NCBI RefSeq assembly: GCF_022808175.1
Contig: NZ_JALGBX010000018.1
Coordinates: 1-64,000 of the forward strand
Direction: 5' to 3'
Source: Streptomyces sp. AP-93
GTDB lineage: Bacteria > Actinomycetota > Actinomycetes > Streptomycetales > Streptomycetaceae
Length of the DNA: 64,000 bases
Shown: piece by piece, positions 1-7,153 of the stretch
Layout: each line of letters begins with the position of its first letter
How positions within the stretch are numbered: the stretch's first letter is position 1
Made by a program: the position numbers and the translations under genes
The notes under the pieces: generated by a model
Told to the model about the DNA's origin: nothing
The model's input: only the letters and a program-made list of their open reading frames with translations
Database searches by the model: none

Positions 1-1
1 G

Positions 2-1027
2 CTGCATCTGCTGCGGCCGGACATGCTGGTCCTGTGGGACAAGGGCTTCGACGGCAACAGCTTCCTCGCCGCCGTGAACGCGACTGGCGCCCAAGTGCTG
101 GGACGGCTCCGCGCCAACCGCCGCACCCCGGTCCTGGCGCGTCTTGGCGACGGCTCCTACCTGTCGGTGATCGGCACCGAGAAAGTCCGTGTCATCGACG
201 CGACCATCACCGTGACCTGCGCGGACGGCACCCTCTTCGCCGGCTCCTACCGGCTGGCCACCACCCTGACCGATGCCCGCCGCTACCCAGCGGCCGCGCT
301 CACGGCCCTCTATCACCAGCGATGGGAACACGAATCGGCGTATTACGCGCTCCGCCACACGATCATGAACGGGCGTGTCCTGCGCTCGGAAGACCCGGCC
401 GGCGTCAGGCAGGAGATGTGGGCTCTTCTCGCCCTCTACCAGGCCCTACGCATCATGATGGTCGAGGCTGCGGAGTCACTCCCGGGCACCGATCCGGACC
501 GCTGCTGCTTCACCGTCGCCCTCCAGACCGCCCGCGACCAGGTCGTCCAGGCCGCCGCTGTCATCACCGACCCCGCCGACGCCAATCGCCTCGGACTGAT
601 CGGGCACCGGATCCTGGCCCGTCTCCTCCCGCCCCGACGCCAGCGGGTCAGTACCCGCAAGGTCAAGTCACCGATGTCCCGTTACAGCACCCGCCACGAC
701 GACGGCAGGCCCGACACCAGCCGCAACATCACCGGACTCGACATCAACATCCTCGAGCCTCCGGAATCCCGCCCCCAGCTCCCCGCCGCCTCCCGCGACG
801 ACCGGCAAACCGCCCCCACCGACCGCCGCCGTCACCGGATCCTGACCCTGCTCGAAAAGGACCCCACCCGCCTCTGGCGCCCCCGCGACATCGCCTCCCA
901 CTTCGGCGACATCACCATGGAAACCATGTATCGACAGCTCTCCAGATGGGCCGCCGACGGCCTCATCCACAAACTCGGCCCCGGCCTCTACGCCGCCACA
1001 GCATGGACCCCAACACCCCTTGCGTGA
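2..1027 (+). CDS. IS4-family transposase, 3' part (5' end outside window)
   Basis: This DDE transposase is cut by the window edge: the frame is open from base 2, so the start shown is not the real start. The visible part begins in the catalytic core (LWDKGFDGN) and carries the IS4-type Y-(2)-R-(3)-E signature in YHQRWEHES, about 105 residues into the visible protein, followed by an alanine-rich helical region. A C-terminal extension (last ~65 residues, RRHRILTLLEK onward) looks like a winged helix-turn-helix, which some actinomycete IS4 transposases have. No clear terminal inverted repeat was seen downstream, so the element boundary is not defined. The first catalytic Asp residues are outside the window, so activity cannot be judged. 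Confidence 0.8.
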   Translation: MHLLRPDMLVLWDKGFDGNSFLAAVNATGAQVLGRLRANRRTPVLARLGDGSYLSVIGTEKVRVIDATITVTCADGTLFAGSYRLATTLTDARRYPAAALTALYHQRWEHESAYYALRHTIMNGRVLRSEDPAGVRQEMWALLALYQALRIMMVEAAESLPGTDPDRCCFTVALQTARDQVVQAAAVITDPADANRLGLIGHRILARLLPPRRQRVSTRKVKSPMSRYSTRHDDGRPDTSRNITGLDINILEPPESRPQLPAASRDDRQTAPTDRRRHRILTLLEKDPTRLWRPRDIASHFGDITMETMYRQLSRWAADGLIHKLGPGLYAATAWTPTPLA

Positions 1028-1566
1028 CCTGCGAAAACGTTAACTACCCGGCCTTGGGTCAAGGCCCCTCCACCTGTCTGTAAGCACTTCCGTGGGGACC
1101 ACGGTTCCGAGGAGTTTTGGTACCACTCTCGAACCGGTGGCCGACCAGTCACCCTCGCCCCTGGCGGCCTCTTCTCGCAGGTTGCGCCTGTGCATCAACC
1201 CATCACCAGCCCGGCGGTCGAACGGGCGTCGGAGCCAAAAGAACTCGGAACTCTGGTACCAGCGAACGTTGCTACAAACAGCTACACCCAAAGAATTTTC
1301 CGTCCGAGTCTTCCGCCCACCGCGCAGCTGGCGGGAGTGGCTCGGCAGTGGCTCCCATGTGGCTCGACCCTGGGCCGCAGACAGGCTGACCTGCGAAAAG
1401 GAACGGGATCGCCCGAGGATCCCCCGGGTGGGCAGTCTGCCCCCATTTCGACCACGTCCGAATCGAACGCCTTCAGCGGCGATGGCAATCCGGCCCGGCC
1501 GCGTCCCTATACCTCACGTCAGCACCAGACGGACCGTCATCCCAGAAGCCCGGGCCCCACCCACAG
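1028..1566. other. Intergenic stretch without a convincing gene
   Basis: About 540 bases separate the transposase from the methyltransferase-like gene. Open frames here are proline/arginine-rich and lack ribosome binding sites, so I call none. A 13-base direct repeat, TGACCTGCGAAAA, occurs at 1025-1037 and 1387-1399. An imperfect inverted repeat lies at about 1105-1148. A promoter for the methyltransferase operon may be here, but none was recognised. Confidence 0.5.
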
Positions 1567-2229
1567 ATGCCCAACACCTCGCCTCGACGTCGAGCTACCG
1601 CTCCCACTCCCCGCACTCGCCCGCTGCCCACCACCATCTGGCTTCCCGCCCCCAACGAGCCCGACGCCGCCCCTGCCCCCGGCAGCGTGCTGCCCGACTG
1701 GGCGATCGAGACCATCCGCGCCCAATACACCCGCCGCCCCGGCCGCACGTCCGCAGCCCTGCTGAAGATCTCCTTCCAGGACGCTGCCCCCGGCATGGAC
1801 GCCCGTGCCCGCTGCACGACCTACACCGATGCCGGCGGTACCACCGGCACGGCCCGGGTCCTGCTCGCCGAACTCCACCCCGACACCCTCCCCGCACTCC
1901 ACGGTGACCTCCCGGTCGCCGGAAGCGACATGCCCGGAGCCATGGAGGACGGCTGGCCCGGCTTCTTCCACCGCGCCCACCGCATCCTTCCCCCCGACGG
2001 ACTCCTCCTCCTGGCCACCCGTCAGCGCCGCGACACCGGAATCCTCACCGACCCGCTCGGCTCGCTCATCGCCTGCGCGCGCACCGCCGGCTTCCGCTAC
2101 CTGCAGCACATCGTCATCGCCCACGCCCACCCCGCCGGCAACCACCTGGTGCCCGCCCCGCCCACCGACGCTAGCCCCGGCGTCGCGCACAGCGACCTGA
2201 TCGTCCTGTCCGCGATCCACCACGCCTGA
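1567..2229 (+). CDS. Methyltransferase-like protein of unknown function
   Basis: This 220-residue protein has a proline-rich N-terminus (about 35 residues). The rest has the look of a Rossmann methyltransferase C-terminal half: the stretch FHRAHRILPPDGLLLLATRQ (about residues 130-149) resembles the strand after motif IV, and GFRYLQHIVIAH plus SDLIVLS resemble the last strands. I see no glycine-rich AdoMet-binding loop and no DPPY/SPPY catalytic motif. It lies 20 bases upstream of the SPPY methyltransferase, so it may be a non-catalytic partner or a degenerate paralogue. It could equally modify another substrate; the function is not established. Confidence 0.5.
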   Translation: MPNTSPRRRATAPTPRTRPLPTTIWLPAPNEPDAAPAPGSVLPDWAIETIRAQYTRRPGRTSAALLKISFQDAAPGMDARARCTTYTDAGGTTGTARVLLAELHPDTLPALHGDLPVAGSDMPGAMEDGWPGFFHRAHRILPPDGLLLLATRQRRDTGILTDPLGSLIACARTAGFRYLQHIVIAHAHPAGNHLVPAPPTDASPGVAHSDLIVLSAIHHA

Positions 2230-2249
2230 CCGCCGCGAGGAGACCGCCC

Positions 2250-3224
2250 ATGCCTGCTCCCATCTCGGTGTGGAACACCGCCCCCACCTCCGCCCCCGCT
2301 CAGCGCAGGGGCCGCTACGTACCCGGCTCCGCCGCCCACCCCGCCAAAATGCTCCCCTGCATCGCCGCTCACGCGATCCGCACCTACACCAGGCCCGGCG
2401 ACCTGGTCCTCGACCCGATGTGCGGCATCGGCACCACCCTCGTCGAAGCCATCCACCTGAACCGCAGCGCCCTCGGCGTCGAGTACGAACCCAAGTGGGC
2501 CAACCTCGCCCGCCTCAACGCCGCCTCCGCCGCCCACGAAGGCGGAACCGGCTCCGGCGCCGTCCACTGCGGAGATGCCCGCAAGCTCACCGAGCTCATC
2601 CCCGCAGCCCTGCACGGCACCGTGGACCTCGTGGTCACCTCGCCCCCGTACGGGCCCAGCGTCCACGGACAGGTCCGCTCCACCCGTGAGACAGGCGAAG
2701 CCGGGGTGGTCAAGAAGGACTACCGCTACAGCCACGACCCCGCCAACCTCGCCCACGTCACCACCGGCCAGCTCCTTACCGCCTTCACCGAGATCCTCGC
2801 CCAGTGCCGGATCATGCTGCGTCCCGGCGGTACGGCCGTCGTCACCACCCGCCCCTGGCGCGAGCGCGGCGAACTCATCGACCTGCCCTCCGCGGTCCTC
2901 GCCGCCGGTCGGGCCGCAGGGCTCATCCCCACCGAGCGGTGCGTCGCACTCCTCGCCGGTATCCGCGACAGCCAGCTCATCTCCCGCCCCTCGTTCTTCC
3001 AGATGAAGAACGTCCGAGACGCCCGCCGCCAGGGCATCCCTCTCTCGGTCGTCCAGCACGAGGACGTACTCGTCTTCACCCGGCCCGACACCTGGACGGA
3101 CGGCGGACGCACCACCAGAAGCTGCACCGCCGTTTGCACGCTTCGGGCCGCACGCAAATCGGCAGGCGGCAACGCCTTCCGCTCCCGTACCTGCACGGCC
3201 GGACATCGCCATGGCCGCGGCTGA
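2250..3224 (+). CDS. DNA methyltransferase, SPPY type (N4-cytosine or N6-adenine)
   Basis: This 324-residue protein is an AdoMet-dependent DNA amino-methyltransferase. Motif I is DPMCGIGTT (about residue 53) and catalytic motif IV is TSPPYGP (about residue 131), an order found in the gamma class. SPPY is commoner in N4-cytosine enzymes, but the modified base cannot be fixed from sequence. RPGGTAVVTTRPWRE is the usual strand after motif IV. The C-terminal ~45 residues are basic and low in recognisable structure. The start is preceded by GAGGAGA. Its 3' end overlaps the next methyltransferase by 14 bases, so the two are probably co-translated. No restriction endonuclease gene is nearby, which suggests an orphan modification or anti-restriction role. 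Confidence 0.75.
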   Translation: MPAPISVWNTAPTSAPAQRRGRYVPGSAAHPAKMLPCIAAHAIRTYTRPGDLVLDPMCGIGTTLVEAIHLNRSALGVEYEPKWANLARLNAASAAHEGGTGSGAVHCGDARKLTELIPAALHGTVDLVVTSPPYGPSVHGQVRSTRETGEAGVVKKDYRYSHDPANLAHVTTGQLLTAFTEILAQCRIMLRPGGTAVVTTRPWRERGELIDLPSAVLAAGRAAGLIPTERCVALLAGIRDSQLISRPSFFQMKNVRDARRQGIPLSVVQHEDVLVFTRPDTWTDGGRTTRSCTAVCTLRAARKSAGGNAFRSRTCTAGHRHGRG

Positions 3225-4330
3225 GGTGCGGATCGGATCACTCTGCTCCGGCGTCGGCGGCCTGGACCTGGGCGTCCAGGCCGCCCTCGGCGGCGACATC
3301 GCCTGGCACGCCGAGACCGATCCCCGCGCGGCCCGCGTACTCGCCCGGCACTGGCCCCATGTCCCCAACCTCGGCGACCTACGGGCCATTGACTGGCGCC
3401 AGGCCGAGCCCGTCTGCATCGTCACGGCCGGATTTCCCTGCCAGGACCTGTCAGTCGCCGGCCCCCGCACCGGACTCGCGCCCGGCACCCGCTCCGGCCT
3501 GTGGCGGCACATCATTCAAGCCATCGACGCCCTCAACCCCTGCCTGGTGGTGATCGAGAATGTCCGCGGCCTGCTCTCCACCCCTGCCGGGGCTCAGGTT
3601 TCTCGCCCGATGGAACTCGGGGAGACGCATCTGGGAGGCATGCCCGGGCAACTCCGCATGCGTGCCCTGGGCGTGCTACTCGGCGACCTGGCCGACTGCG
3701 GGTATGACGCGGCTTGGCGCTGCCTACGCGCTTCAGAGAGCGGAGCCCCGCACCGGCGGGAGAGAGTCTTCCTCGTGGCCTGGCCAGCCCAACCTGCCGT
3801 ACAGCATGGCGCTGTTGAAGACACCCACGTCGAACCTGGGCAGCAACGGCGGTTCCCAGCACCCCGACAAGCGCAAGGCCGGAGGCCACGGCCCCACCCT
3901 GGCCGACGAGATCGAGCTTCTCCCTACGCCGAGAGCCAGCGACGGCTCCAAGGGGTCTCCGAACCAGCGGTACGGCAACGGAAGCCTCACCCTGGCCTCC
4001 ACCGCGGCCACGCTCGCTGTTCCCAGCACACCAACTGGGGGCCGCTTCGAGCCAGCAATCCGCCGCTGGGAGCGAGCCACCCGGCCCGCCCCCGCACCCG
4101 TCGACGAACGTCGACGCCTCGCTCCCGCCTTCGTCGAATGGATGATGGGACTTCCTGAGGGTCACGTGACTGACGTGCCGGGGCTCTCTCGCGGCGCCCA
4201 ACTCCACCTGCTTGGTAACGGCGTCGTCCCTCAGCAAGCCACATGTGCCCTGGGGATCCTCCTCCCCGACGGCATCTCGGCTCACCACCACGCGAGGCAG
4301 CACGGCACAGGAGCGGGAGGACAGCCGTGA
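3211..4330 (+). pseudogene. C5-cytosine DNA methyltransferase (Dcm type), frameshifted
   Basis: From 3211 the frame encodes the N-terminal catalytic region of a C5-cytosine methyltransferase: motif I SLCSGVGGLDLG, motif IV GFPCQDLSVAG with the catalytic Cys, motif VI VIENVRGL and motif VIII GAPHRRERVFLVAW. After about 3,775-3,795 family resemblance moves to the +1 frame, which carries the target-recognition part (LLPTPRASDGSKG) and C-terminal motifs IX/X (FVEWMMGLPEG, LLGNGVVPQQA) up to the stop at 4330. The original frame runs on as unrelated arginine-rich sequence to 4158. One extra base near 3,780, real or a sequencing error, explains this. If real, the protein lacks its target recognition domain and should be inactive. 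Confidence 0.8.
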
Positions 4331-4524
4331 GCGCCTCTCCGCTGTCCAGCAGTGGCGGGCGAGGTCGCGACTCTGGCAAGTCAGCCACGCCGAAGAATCC
4401 GTGGTCCCCCGTGGGCACGTCATCCTCCCGCCGTCTCACTGGACGGACCGGCAAGGGCAAGTCCGGACGGCTACAGCCCGATTATTCGGCTCAGAGAATG
4501 CAGGGTTGGGTACCCCATGAGTAG
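4327..4524 (+). CDS. Small hypothetical protein between dcm and the RDF gene
   Basis: This 65-residue reading frame starts at a GTG that overlaps the methyltransferase stop codon (GTGA) and ends 8 bases inside the following RDF-like gene. The product is basic and rich in Ser, Gly and Arg (SSSGGRGRDSGKS, RRLTGRTGKGKSGR), with no domain I recognise. The stop-start overlaps on both sides suggest a translationally coupled operon and are the main reason to call it. It may act only to couple translation. Confidence 0.45.
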   Translation: MSASPLSSSGGRGRDSGKSATPKNPWSPVGTSSSRRLTGRTGKGKSGRLQPDYSAQRMQGWVPHE

Positions 4525-5176
4525 TGCCGAGTGCGGGGGTGGTACGGCTGCCCTGGTGGGGCGATTCCACATGGGCGTCGTACAGGGACGAAAGCAGACC
4601 TATGTCGAACACTGGCGGGTTACTACTCAAAGTCCGCTAATCGCCCACATGGTCTCTGAGCTTCTTGGTGGGCAGCCGGAGGCCGACCCTCCCAGTAACG
4701 GCCATCTCCAGGTGATTACTGAAGCAACCGCCGTCGATATTACGGTCGGTGGGCCCCAGGAGATTACTGCGGAAATGCGCCTGCCCGGTGTTAGGGTCCA
4801 ATTTCCAGTTGGGCGAGCCGACGTTCTACCATCAATCGCAGCTCTCAGGGCTCAGGCTGTAGTCGTACGAGGGCCGTATCCATGCGTATCGCTGAACTTC
4901 CGCCTGGCCGCCTGTCCGGCGTTGGGTGTGTTTCGGTTCGTGTCAACGTCCTGGGAATTTGTGGAATCAATTAACGAATTGATGGGCTGCTTGCGAGACG
5001 CCGGCGGGTGTGTCAGCGCCTCGCTACGGCTGCCGCAAAATTCTGCCAGGTCGACGCGGTCCGGGGATCCCGGGTCGCCCGGGATCCCCGTCGTGCCAGC
5101 GATGACCGGAATTACAAGGTGCCCTCCAGAGAAGCGTCTGGAGCAACCGAGGTATCGGTATGGCGCCCCAGGGTAA
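4517..5176 (+). CDS. Probable recombination directionality factor (RDF)
   Basis: From the ATG at 4517 the protein is 219 residues. From memory it resembles the phage Gp3-like RDF family common in actinomycete phages and integrative elements: VGRFHMG near the N-terminus, HWRVTTQSP, then LLGGQPE, VITEATAVDI, and a C-terminal FRLAACPALGVFRFVSTSWEF. RDFs bind the cognate serine integrase and switch it from integration to excision. The gene ends 65 bases inside the 3' end of the convergent integrase gene, which supports a paired function. The frame could start further upstream, but the family-like region begins just after 4517. The last ~40 residues read through integrase antisense and may not be functional. 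Confidence 0.6.
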   Translation: MSSAECGGGTAALVGRFHMGVVQGRKQTYVEHWRVTTQSPLIAHMVSELLGGQPEADPPSNGHLQVITEATAVDITVGGPQEITAEMRLPGVRVQFPVGRADVLPSIAALRAQAVVVRGPYPCVSLNFRLAACPALGVFRFVSTSWEFVESINELMGCLRDAGGCVSASLRLPQNSARSTRSGDPGSPGIPVVPAMTGITRCPPEKRLEQPRYRYGAPG

Positions 5177-6629
5177 AGGACAAGCGGGCGCAGATATCGC
5201 GCTTCCCGCGTCCAGAGGGCTTCACCTTGATATGGCAGCCAGCATCCACGAGCATGCGTCGCTGCTCGATGAGGTCGCCGGCGTTCCATTCCTGCGCGTA
5301 TGTTCGCCCCGTCTCCACCCATGTGCTGGCGGGTGCCCGGTAGGGGAGTGCGTTCAACCGGTCCAATTTGGCTGACAGTGCTTTGTGGCGGCGCTCGAAT
5401 CGGTGTGCACCTGTTTCCCCTTCAAACAGGCCGCGCTCGTACCGGTCCGTTTCAAGCCGATCCAGGGCTTGTTCCAGCTCTTCGATCTCCGGGCGGTGAT
5501 CTTCGCCCTCTTCAATGACTTCGATCTTGACGGGCCAGCTACCGACTCTCGATAGAAACTCGTTCTTGGCGTACTCGTCTACGGCATCGGCAGATACTGA
5601 TGTGGGCCTTTCGCAGCGTCGTCCGCGCATCCGTGAGCGGCAAACGTATGTCCGCCTGTCGGGGCGCCCACGCTCAGTCGCCCACCCTTGGTACATGCGC
5701 TCTTGGCAAGATCCACAGAAGACCACGCCGAGGAGTGGATGAGCCGATGCCGCGCGGCGCCGGTCGGGAAGCCGACGCCGTTGGAATTCTCGTTCCAGAG
5801 CCTGCCAGGTGGCCCCGTCCACGAGTTCAGGTCCGCGTAGCACGACGTTCGCCTCGTCGTCACGGACGACGTCCCCCTTGAACTCGACCCGGCCGCGGAT
5901 TCGCTCCGATTGGATGATCGAGGCGATGCTGTTGCTGCTCCACACTACCTTGGGGTCGACGGGACGGCCGGCGTTGATGTTCCGTTGATTCGTCGGGGAA
6001 GGTGTGGAGCGCTCGTTCAGGATGGCTGCGATGGAGACGTATGACTCACGTGCGATCACACGCCTGGCGATCTCTCGCACGATCTCTGCGGCGTCGGGAT
6101 CTTCTGCGAGCCGAATGCCCTTGCCGTTTGGAATGGCGTCGGCGCGGTAGCCGTACGGAGCGAGCCCCCCACCCCACCGGCCATTCTTGCGAAGGTAGTC
6201 ATGTGACCCTGTGACGCGTTCGCGAATGGCTTCGGCTTCCATCTCGGCGAAGGCGGACACGATGTAGGCGATCACCCGGCCGATGGGGGAGCGGATGTCA
6301 ATCGTCTCGCTTGCCGAGATCAAGTTCTTGTCGCGCGCCTGACACCACTTGATCATCTCGGCGAAGTCCGAGACTCTTCGTACAAATCTGTCGAGCCGCC
6401 AGAACATGAGGGCGTCCCACTCCTCCGAGCGGGCGAGCCACTTGGACAGCTCTGGGCGTTCCCAGGGCGACTTCTGCGACGCGGATACGTCGATGTCCTC
6501 AGCCCACCCAATGATTGCGGCACCTCGTGCGGCAGCCGCGCTTGTGATGCTTGCTCGTTGACGTTCGGGCGATGTTGTTGCGTCTGTCTTGTCGGAGAGG
6601 CGGATGACGCCGATTACGCGCTCGCTCAT
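5112..6629 (-). CDS. Large serine recombinase (site-specific integrase)
   Basis: This 505-residue serine integrase has the catalytic resolvase domain first (VIGVIRLSDKTD, nucleophile Ser12 with Arg10; FWRLDRFVRR with the active-site arginines), a recombinase domain (LAPYGYRAD onward), a zinc ribbon (FCGSCQERM followed by CRSRMRGRRC), a Glu/Leu/Arg-rich coiled-coil segment (EIEELEQALDRLE) and a short tail. It carries out attP x attB integration and, with an RDF, excision. The frame is open for another ~290 bases upstream, but that part is msrB read antisense. The ATG at 6629 has AGGGA seven bases upstream and matches the usual N-terminus. The start lies beside the attachment junction, as is typical. 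Confidence 0.93.
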   Translation of the reverse strand: MSERVIGVIRLSDKTDATTSPERQRASITSAAAARGAAIIGWAEDIDVSASQKSPWERPELSKWLARSEEWDALMFWRLDRFVRRVSDFAEMIKWCQARDKNLISASETIDIRSPIGRVIAYIVSAFAEMEAEAIRERVTGSHDYLRKNGRWGGGLAPYGYRADAIPNGKGIRLAEDPDAAEIVREIARRVIARESYVSIAAILNERSTPSPTNQRNINAGRPVDPKVVWSSNSIASIIQSERIRGRVEFKGDVVRDDEANVVLRGPELVDGATWQALEREFQRRRLPDRRRAASAHPLLGVVFCGSCQERMYQGWATERGRPDRRTYVCRSRMRGRRCERPTSVSADAVDEYAKNEFLSRVGSWPVKIEVIEEGEDHRPEIEELEQALDRLETDRYERGLFEGETGAHRFERRHKALSAKLDRLNALPYRAPASTWVETGRTYAQEWNAGDLIEQRRMLVDAGCHIKVKPSGRGKRDICARLSFTLGRHTDTSVAPDASLEGTL

Positions 6630-6639
6630 GTCACCATCC

Positions 6640-6690
6640 CTATGCATTAGTGTGCATCCACAAACTAAGGATGGCCGTCCTTCTACGACC
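6640..6690. other. Attachment-site junction (attL or attR) in msrB
   Basis: Between the integrase start (6629) and the first in-frame msrB codons (TGG CCG TCC at 6672) the sequence changes from element to host. The near-palindrome GGATGGCCGTCC (6669-6680) sits at the boundary; native msrB usually reads GGCTGGCCGTCC here (Gly-Trp-Pro-Ser), so the crossover is probably at or just left of 6672. Exact att borders need the other junction. Confidence 0.6.
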
Positions 6691-6884
6691 CGAAGGCCTC
6701 CGACGCGGTCGAACTGAAGGCGGACGTCGCCCACGGCATGGTCCGCACCGAGGTCCTGTGCGCGAAGTGCGGCTCCCACCTGGGCCACGTCTTCGAGGGC
6801 GAGGGCTACCCGACCCCCACGGACCAGCGCTACTGCATCAACAGCATCTCCCTGCGCCTGACGCCGGCCTCCGACGAGAGCTGA
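6672..6884 (+). pseudogene. msrB: 3' fragment of msrB, methionine-(R)-sulfoxide reductase
   Basis: The frame reads Trp-Pro-Ser-Phe-Tyr-Asp and continues for 70 codons as the C-terminal half of MsrB, which reduces methionine-R-sulfoxide in proteins. Visible hallmarks are RTEVLCAKCGSHLGHVF, with the second CxxC of the zinc site, and RYCINSISLRL, with the catalytic Cys. The N-terminal half, with the first CxxC, is missing and should lie at the far end of the integrated element. An ATG at 6671 is out of frame. Unless the insertion regenerates a start, the cell lacks this MsrB. The remaining codons look intact, with no stops, which suggests recent insertion or precise excision. Confidence 0.88.
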
Positions 6885-6897
6885 CCTTCGGGACCCG

Positions 6898-6939
6898 GGC
6901 GGGCCTTTTGACCACATGCTGGCCGGAGGGCCCGCCTTT
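6898..6939 (+). terminator. Terminator after msrB
   Basis: GGCGGGCC (6898-6905) and GGCCCGCC (6929-6936) form a perfect 8-bp stem with a 23-base loop, followed by TTT, 14 bases after the msrB stop. Confidence 0.6.
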
Positions 6940-7153
6940 GTGTCGGGGGCGTCGCGGTTGGGTCCCGATCAGGTCTCTCACCTGCGACGATCCGTCCGCC
7001 TTTAGCGCGCTTTGGGAGCGGAAGACACCTATATGTTTTCTCGTGGTGGCTGGTTATGATCGGCCCCTCGCATCCCGCCGCAGCAGGACTGGTCGTGCCC
7101 GGTCCGGCCGTCCGGCCGTCCGGCTGCCCCCGCTGCCCCGTTCCCGAGGTCCG

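Larger units (their letters stand above)
1..6671. mobile_element. Right end of a serine-integrase element inserted in msrB
   Basis: The segment is bounded on the right by a serine integrase gene whose start lies about 40 bases from a truncated msrB. Inside it are an IS4-type transposase part, three methyltransferase-type genes, a small ORF and an RDF-like gene, all on the plus strand, with the integrase pointing towards them. Large serine integrases are known to insert phages and integrative elements into conserved genes. Whether this is a prophage, an integrative conjugative element or a smaller island cannot be told, because the left part is outside the window and no structural or transfer gene is visible. 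Confidence 0.75.

Noticed and set aside
1092..1907. Plus-strand open frame before the methyltransferase-like gene
   Set aside because: Low-complexity Pro/Arg-rich product, no SD, overlaps a better gene; a GC-bias shadow.
4352..4516. Longer N-terminus of the RDF-like protein
   Set aside because: The 55 extra residues are Arg/Pro-rich and overlap the coupled 65-codon ORF; RDF-like sequence starts after 4517.
6630..6917. Upstream extension of the integrase frame
   Set aside because: The extra ~96 codons are the antisense of msrB and its terminator, not recombinase sequence; the ATG at 6629 has an SD and the family N-terminus.
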